Source of the DNA: Guyanagaster necrorhizus
Lineage: Eukaryota > Basidiomycota > Agaricomycetes > Agaricales > Physalacriaceae
Assembly: GCF_019112545.1 (NCBI RefSeq)
Contig: NW_025064891.1
Span: forward strand, 523,311-587,310
Direction: 5' to 3'
DNA length: 64,000 nucleotides
Under the pieces are notes generated by a model. That model worked only from the letters and a program-made list of their open reading frames with translations, had not been told where the DNA came from and did no database searches. Within the stretch, counting starts at the first letter, position 1. The number at the start of each line of letters is the position of its first letter. Shown here one piece after another: positions 57,844-64,000 of the stretch. Made by a program: the position numbers and the translations under genes.

Positions 57844-60612
57844 ATGCCTGCGGCCTATCCGCTCCCTACCAATGTCTCGCCAGCGACGGTTGCTAATACC
57901 GCCTCCCTGCTGCGCATTATCGCTCTGGCTCTCATATCTGGTGCTGCTATTGCTTCTCGATTATTCGCTGTAATAAACTTTGAGAGTATTATACACGAAT
58001 TGTGAGTCTCTTGACGCCGTTCCGGTCCTTTCTCTCATTTTATTTCCCAGTGACCCGTGGTTCAACTTGTCAGTAGATCATATAGTTGTCGTTATGCTTC
58101 TGTGAATTGATTGTATGGCCATTTAGTCGTGCCACCAAGGTCTTGGCGTCCGAAGGATTCTATGTGAGTACTCCCTTTTAGATCATAATTTACTTTATCC
58201 ATTTTGGCCCAGGCATTCTACAACTGGTTCGATGCAAGCGCCTGGTTGTTTCCCTTTTCCCACAGTATTACATGTCTCTTGCTAATAATTGGATAGGTAT
58301 CCCCTAGGTCGCGTCGTTGGTGGAACTGTCTATCCTGGTCTCATGGCGACGAGCAGCGTCTTCTATAACATTTTGCATGCTCTCAACCTTCCGGTAGATA
58401 TACGAAATATCTGCGTGCTGTTGGCCCCAGGTTTCAGTGCTCTGACAGCTTGGGCGACCTACATGTATGTCGTTATTTTCACAGTATGTTCAGTAAACTA
58501 ATGCAGACAGGTTCACCAAAGAGATGAAAGACGCCAGCGCAGGCTTGTTGGCCGCAGCATTCATCGGTATTGTTCCTGGCTACATCTCTCGTTCTGTTGC
58601 AGGGTCATACGATAACGAGGCCATTGCAATCTTTCTGCTCATGTTCACATTTTTCTGCTGGATCAAAGCTTTGAAACTCGGTAGTGCTCTGTTCGGTACA
58701 GTCGCGGCCGTATTCTACTTCTACATGGTCGCTGCTTGGGGTATGTCCTTCCATTCCCTTTCTCATGTAACCATTACAATATAATGTCTTTAGGTGGCTA
58801 CGTCTTTATCACCAACATGATCCCTCTTCATGCCCTGGTGCTGATATTAATGGGACGTTTCACTAGCCGACTCTATGTAGCCTATTCATCCTGGTATGCA
58901 ATCGGAACACTTGCGAGCATGCAAGTTCCTTTTGTTGGCTTTCAGCCTGTGCGGACTAGTGAACATATGGTAGCCCTTGGCGTATTTGGGCTCCTCCAGA
59001 TTGTCGCTTTTGCTCAACTAATCCGGTCATATCTATCCTCCAAACAGTTCCAAAACCTCCTGTTTTATTCAGTTGTAACAACGGGAATTTTAGGCACCTT
59101 CGTATTTGTCGGCTTAACCTACAAAGGTTGGATTGCGCCATGGACTGGTCGCTTCTACTCCCTCTGGGATACGGGATATGCCAAGAAGTGAGATCTTATC
59201 TTTGAAGTTACTAACTTATTTGGTTTACACTTCCTCAGATATATCCCTATCATCGCTTCGGTTTCAGAGCATCAGCCAACTGCTTGGCCTTCATTCTTCA
59301 TGGATCTTCAATTGCTCATTTTCCTCTTTCCCGCTGGTGTCATCTTGTGTTTCCGCGAACTTCGCGACGAACATGTCTTCGTCATCATCTACGCTGTGAT
59401 GGCCAGTTACTTCGCAGGGGTGATGGTTCGTTTGATGCTTACCCTTACGCCTTGTGTATGTGTGGCTTCCGCGGTGGCCTTCTCCTCGCTGCTAGACACC
59501 TACATCGATCCTGCTGAGCCAGACGTCCCTCGAAACCCACAGAATGGTGGTAACACTACTCTTGAAGATGTCGTCGCTGCCGCTACAGCCAACACCACAA
59601 AGCCTGGTGCCCGCTCTGCTCCCAAGGGTATCTTCGGACTCGACACCCGCATGATTATCATATTCAATGCCTTTGGGATGCTGGCGTTCTTCGTATTCCA
59701 CTGTACCTGGGTGACTTCCAACGCATACTCGTCACCATCGGTTGTGCTAGCTTCAAGCAATCCTGATGGAAGTCAACACATCATTGACGATTACCGTGAG
59801 GCGTATTACTGGCTCAGACAAAACACGCCGGAAACAGCTGTTGTCATGAGCTGGTGGGATTACGGATACCAAATCGCTGGTATGGCGGACCGGCCTACCC
59901 TTGTTGACAACAATACGTGGAATAACAGTACGAGATCCAATTTTATTCATGAGCTACCTCGCTAATGCAGACCGTAGCACATATTGCTACTGTTGGTAAA
60001 GCTATGGCAAGTCCAGAGGAAATAGCATACCCCATTTTGCGCAAGCATGATGTGGACTATGTGCTAATCATATTCGGCGGACTCATCGGTTACTCCGGAG
60101 ACGATATCAACAAGTTCCTTTGGATGGTTCGCATAGCACAAGGTGTATGGCCGGATGAGATACAGGAACCGAATTATTTTACCCCTCAAGGTGAATATAG
60201 AATCGACGAACGGGCTTCCAATGCCATGAAGAATAGTTTGATGTATAAAATGACGTATCATCGGTGAGTATCCTCGTACGCTGAGATCTGCTATATTCGT
60301 GATGCCTTCTATTACAGCTTCGCTGAATTATTTGGTGGTTCCGGGCAAGCAGTTGATCGCGTGCGAAATCAACAAGTGCCTAAAGTGGGACCTACATTGG
60401 ATTATTTAGGTATGAAATTCTAAAATTGTAGACTTCTACTTGCTAACACTGGAGTAGATGAGGCATTCACTTCGGAGAACTGGATTGTCAGAATTTACCA
60501 AGTGAAGAAGGAAGATGATCTTGGTCGAGATCTCAAAAGTGCCAACGCGTTCTCTCAGGGAAAGAAGCGCAAACGTAGTAAACCGGTCTCTAAGAGACGT
60601 GCTATCGTGTAA
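57844..60612 (+). CDS. STT3: Oligosaccharyltransferase catalytic subunit Stt3
   Basis: 752 aa from eleven exons: 57844-58001, 58051-58068, 58127-58163, 58213-58244, 58297-58464, 58511-58740, 58794-59187, 59239-59927, 59978-60263, 60318-60409, 60458-60612. Transfers the lipid-linked glycan to Asn in the ER lumen. The first lumenal DxD-type motif FDPWFNFR is split over exons 1-3. Multiple membrane helices follow, then [10 protein letters not shown] (SVSE), then [10 protein letters not shown] (WWDYG peptide-binding motif) and the ER-lumenal C domain. Ends with a Lys/Arg-rich tail ([13 protein letters not shown]). Exon 2 is only 18 nt and encodes part of the catalytic motif; all joins are fixed by conserved residues. 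Confidence 0.97.
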
Positions 60613-61371
60613 TGATATCCTTAGGAAGAGACCCTGGATTTTCTAGATTCCACGTTGAATAAGATGTACGCGATAGGAACGTTACAGGTAAGAGGTAAGA
60701 ACATGTCAACGCCCAGATATATGCTGTATACATATGCATACATTTGGCGCTTTGCGTACAACTTGTGTCAGATAAGAACTCCAGATCTCTTTAGAAACCC
60801 GAAGGTGAGTGTAAACAGTTGTTTGGTACATACTTACAGTTCAACGTCTGGAAGTTCATTTTTATCGAAAACTCCAGATATCCTACGTAAGAGATCGGAG
60901 TTGTGTTATATGTTCTGGCCGTCCATCTCTTAAGTCTTCAACAATGGGACGGGAGGCAGCAAGGGTTAAGATACATGAAGGACTTGTTGTACAACGCAAA
61001 CGGAGTTCCTCTCATACATCAAGCAACATGCCTCCAATTTTGGTTCTCCTCTCCGCCGTCCAGAGTCATGAGAGATGCTCAAATTCAAGCGGACTGATGA
61101 AGAAATGAACACAGCACGGTCGTTAGCATCATCCAAGTGGTTACGCAATAACACGTCCAAATAGAGGCTTCCACGGTTCTGCCCATGTCTGAAATTTCGG
61201 GCACACTAGATATCGTTTACGAGCTTCGCAAAAGCATTTTGAAGACGTTTCTGGCTCAAATAGCGGGCGCACGATCGTCTTTATAAAGTCAGTCTCGCAT
61301 TCATGTTAGAGGGATACAGCTGAGTTAGTGCTCTACAAGATACGCAATACATCCTTTTACCGAGTGTCATG
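60613..61371. other. Intergenic region, 760 nt
   Basis: Convergent 3' ends of STT3 and SEN54. Several short open frames on both strands lack family features or splice partners. No RNA gene, terminal repeats or microsatellite recognised. Confidence 0.4.
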
Positions 61372-62922
61372 CTACGCCATTGGCCAGTCCATAAATGCGC
61401 CCTGCATGAATCGAAAGAAACTTATGTTTCCTGAATCCACTGCAGCGACGATTACGGTTTTCTTCCCTGCCCTAAGCGCGGCAAAGGGATTCGGTCGGCG
61501 CGCAGGTGGTCCCAGGTCGCGACGTAGGAAGGGCAGAACCGCTCGCCACCAGGAGAGAGGGGTAGGTGCTGGACGAGGTGGAGGTGACCTTTTTGGCAAA
61601 GGTATGGGCAATTCAGGCGATATATCGAAGAGATCAGTCAATTCTTGAAGGGAAGGCATGGACGTTGTTCGGGTGCTTAAAATGAAAACGTATTGTAAGA
61701 GAGGTACCGGACTCAGAGTCCATTTGCACCTACTTGATCACGACGATCTGAAAATCGGGAGGCGGAGGTAATGTTTTCTTGAATGGCGTAGGTGGCTTGT
61801 AAAGGTTGTAGAATGGTTTGTAAGGAGAACTATCCTCCTTTGTTTGGCGTAACGGTAGCTGATGTCCTGCCGGCATGAATCTTAGAGAACGAAAGATATG
61901 TTCTACACAAAACGGGTTATCATCCATGCTGAGGAGAGGCTGAAAAAAAAAACAAACCATAATTTTTGTCATGATAGAGCCAACGGCTTATACCCAGAGG
62001 TTTCCACCAGTTGAAGGTAGATGTGAAGAGTTTGAGTATCCAGCTAGAGAAAGCTGACCGGATTCGCTCAAAAATAGAACATCTTGGCTGTCCAAGTTGG
62101 CCCATCTTCAAAAAAGGTGCTGCCGCCGGATATTCTGACGTAGGTGGTACGGTCCTAGTGACGACGTATCCCAGTCGCCTGAGGTAGGAGTAAACCTACA
62201 ATAGGTCAGATCAGACAATAGGGCAGAATCAGTTTATGGACCTGATATTTCTCCAGGGTAACATCCTCTGTCCCAATCATTTCAGCGTATGCCTGTTGCA
62301 CACTCATTGGGGCTCCAGAAACGTCTTCCATTCCAGACAGGTCAATGTCAATCTCCTTCCAGCAGAAAAGGGATCCCCGCTCAATCAGATAAATAGCCTC
62401 TTCTGGGAGTAACTCTGTACGTTTTGTAGGCCTTTCTTTGCCCTTCACCGGACGTGACGCAGAATGACCCATACTTGAAAAGTGGGTTCCTCGGGCAACA
62501 TGTACAGAGACACGCACCAGGGATGGATGCCAAATCCCATAGCTTACTGTCTTGCTTTGAGAATGGTCAGCAAAGGAGATGGAAAGAAAGATGTGTGACA
62601 CACCTGGAGATCGTCCGGGTCGCTCTCAACGCATCAAACATCGCATTTCGTGACCGTTGCAGAATATGTTGCTGTAATCCACTCTCACCACCGGCAGCAG
62701 GTTCATGTTCTTTTTCACCGCGCTTGGGGATGACGGGGCGAGAAATTCCTGTCCTTGGACGCCGTTCAGCACAAACGCTGCGTTACTGAGAGCGAAGATG
62801 ACGGACTTCAACTTGGTCCAGTCGAGGCCTTCATCCTCGTCTTCAGATGACTGTTCATCGGGATTGTCGTCGAATTTTGGTGGAGGAGCTTCAGAACTAG
62901 GTTGCTCGAGTATGTCGTCCAT
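61372..62922 (-). CDS. SEN54: tRNA-splicing endonuclease subunit Sen54
   Basis: 429 aa from six exons: 62807-62922, 62604-62753, 62242-62554, 61958-62195, 61734-61902, 61372-61675. Structural subunit of the tetrameric endonuclease that removes tRNA introns. N-terminal acidic stretch, then SRPVIPKRGEKEHEP, the conserved RGEK entry of Sen54. The middle domain has YGIWHP, LLPEEAIYLIERGSLFCW, YSYLRRLGYVVTRT (the Sen-family Y-LRR-GY block) and the C-terminal VDSGNISFFRFMQGAF. The first intron could instead use a GTAACG donor with a 38-nt intron; I chose the 53-nt version giving WTKLKTGISRPVIP. Lacks catalytic Tyr/His/Lys set, as expected for Sen54. Confidence 0.9.
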
Positions 62923-63048
62923 TACACAAAGCAGTTGACATTACGTAATAGAGTTAACTCTAACGACTTCTCTTCATACGGATCATTGGGTCTGGTTTAC
63001 AAAGACTAGTTATTCATTAACATCATCTACTTATCATGTCGACGTAAA

Positions 63049-64000
63049 CTACAAGTCAAATACATACCCTCTGTTTTTTAAAAAAAAATTGGGACAGAAA
63101 CCCTTCTCATACAAGCATTCCGCTAGAGTGATCATCAGTACTCGAACCATATGGACAGTGGACAGCACATACGCAATACTAGCAGTCTGGAGCGTAGACA
63201 AAAATCCGCAAATCATCGCTGAGACTGCAATGCGAGCAATAACCTTGTTCTTAGAAGGTGCCAGTGCGCCGAGCACGCCAATCTGGATACCGAGAGAACC
63301 AAGATTGGCAAACCCACAAAGCGCATACGAAGCAATTGTATATCCTCGCTGCGAAAGTGCATTATCACTAGCCATCAATGTTTGGAGCTTCTCGTATGCA
63401 GAGAACTCATTTGCGACCAATTTTGTCGCAAGCAACTGGGAAACTTGAAGGATCTCGTTGCGGGGAACACCCAAGAAGAATGTGACAGGGTAGAATATGT
63501 AACCAATAATGAGTTGGAGAGTCAACTGGTGGATTCCAAATCCGTGGCCGATCCACGTAAGAAGGCCGTTGATACTACAAGAGTGGACATGTTTAGGACA
63601 CCATATATATAATGTAGATTGTAGACGTACGCAGATACCAGAGAAAGGACGGTAAGAACGTTAGTCCTTGGAGAGAGCCGTCAGGATATGTCTGTCTCGA
63701 TAAGAAGACCTAGATGAAGAAGCTCACAGAATCTGGCCGGCAACTATGAGGCCGAAAACAGCGCCCTGACTAAATGCGTGAAGGGCGTTGCTCTGTGACA
63801 CGATGAGCACAAACCGAACAGATGTCGTAATACGTACCGGCGCTTTCTCCTGGCCTTCGCCGCGATCAATGACAATGTTACCGCGAGTAACGGGCTCCTC
63901 GCACTCCGGCATTCGAATCTTACTTATGGCAATGGATGCCGGGATACTCATCACAGAAGACGTCACTAAATTCTCCGGTGGGACCCCCAAGGAGATGTAA
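63049..64000 (-). CDS. Concentrative nucleoside transporter (CNT family), 3' part
   Basis: Plasma-membrane cation/nucleoside symporter; the 5' part lies beyond the right edge. Exons visible on the minus strand: 63838-64000 (partial), 63728-63792, 63631-63666, 63574 down to about 63049. Family hallmarks: [97 protein letters not shown] (the NEF/A-Y motif) and [18 protein letters not shown]. These are the second half of the CNT core with substrate-binding Glu/Asn residues. The C terminus after ASIAY is uncertain: a last intron may remove VLSTVHMV and change the tail. Confidence 0.92.

Noticed and set aside
60655..61160. Short ORFs between STT3 and SEN54
   Set aside because: Small, without family features or consistent splice partners; most likely 3'-UTR sequence.
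62753..62807. SEN54 first intron with GTAACG donor (38 nt)
   Set aside because: It keeps the frame, but the intron is shorter than nearly all others here; the 53-nt alternative also keeps the frame and gives a more natural sequence. Left as an open alternative.

Overview
This is a window of fungal nuclear DNA, almost certainly from a basidiomycete (Agaricomycotina-like). Genes are packed a few hundred bases apart on both strands. They carry many introns of about 45-60 nt with GT...AG ends, have no operons, and encode basidiomycete-type proteins. I reconstructed exon chains by hand by joining reading frames at splice sites so that conserved family motifs stayed intact. Joins inside conserved motifs are reliable; weakly conserved ends are less so. 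I found no rRNA, tRNA, CRISPR array or intact transposon.

Layout. 1-8.6 kb: a Dbf4-type activator of Cdc7 kinase; a factor with two tandem Zn2Cys6 fingers and an integrase-like H2C2 finger; S-adenosylmethionine decarboxylase; a mitochondrial FAM210/DUF1279 protein; a two-repeat RPEL mini-protein; a probable complex I accessory subunit. 8.7-20.2 kb: a Rax2-type polarity marker with a cytoplasmic SH3 domain, Rei1, a PDP-like PP2C phosphatase, a short CLASP-like TOG protein and mitoribosomal bL34m. 20.2-29.7 kb: alanyl-tRNA synthetase, ribosomal protein uS13 (S18), a small acidic protein, NF-YA/Hap2, mitoribosomal uS10m, a Nop15/NIFK-like RNA-binding protein and a six-exon coiled-coil protein of unknown function. 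29.8-41.5 kb: FGAM synthase, Dcp1, a bZIP factor and a Dhr2/DHX33-like DEAH helicase. 41.6-49.3 kb: Vps35, Snx3, Arp2 and Ula1/NAE1. 49.8-64 kb: NAD kinase, queuosine-nucleotide glycosylase (DUF2419), Aim41, Hrd1, Stt3, Sen54 and the 3' part of a concentrative nucleoside transporter that runs off the right edge.

Themes. Most neighbours are unrelated housekeeping genes, but several divergent pairs with very short shared promoters join functionally linked products. These are VPS35/SNX3 (retromer and its cargo adaptor, with ARP2 next door), HRD1/STT3 (ER-associated degradation ligase and N-glycosylation catalyst, with ACGTG-core sites between them), RSM10/NOP15 (mitoribosome and nucleolar ribosome assembly), bL34m/AlaRS (mitochondrial translation and a possibly dual-targeted synthetase) and QNG1/AIM41 (both tied to tRNA metabolism). 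Three introns are best explained as GC-AG introns. The strongest candidate for something undescribed is the tandem Zn2Cys6 plus H2C2 protein at 3.2-4.7 kb.
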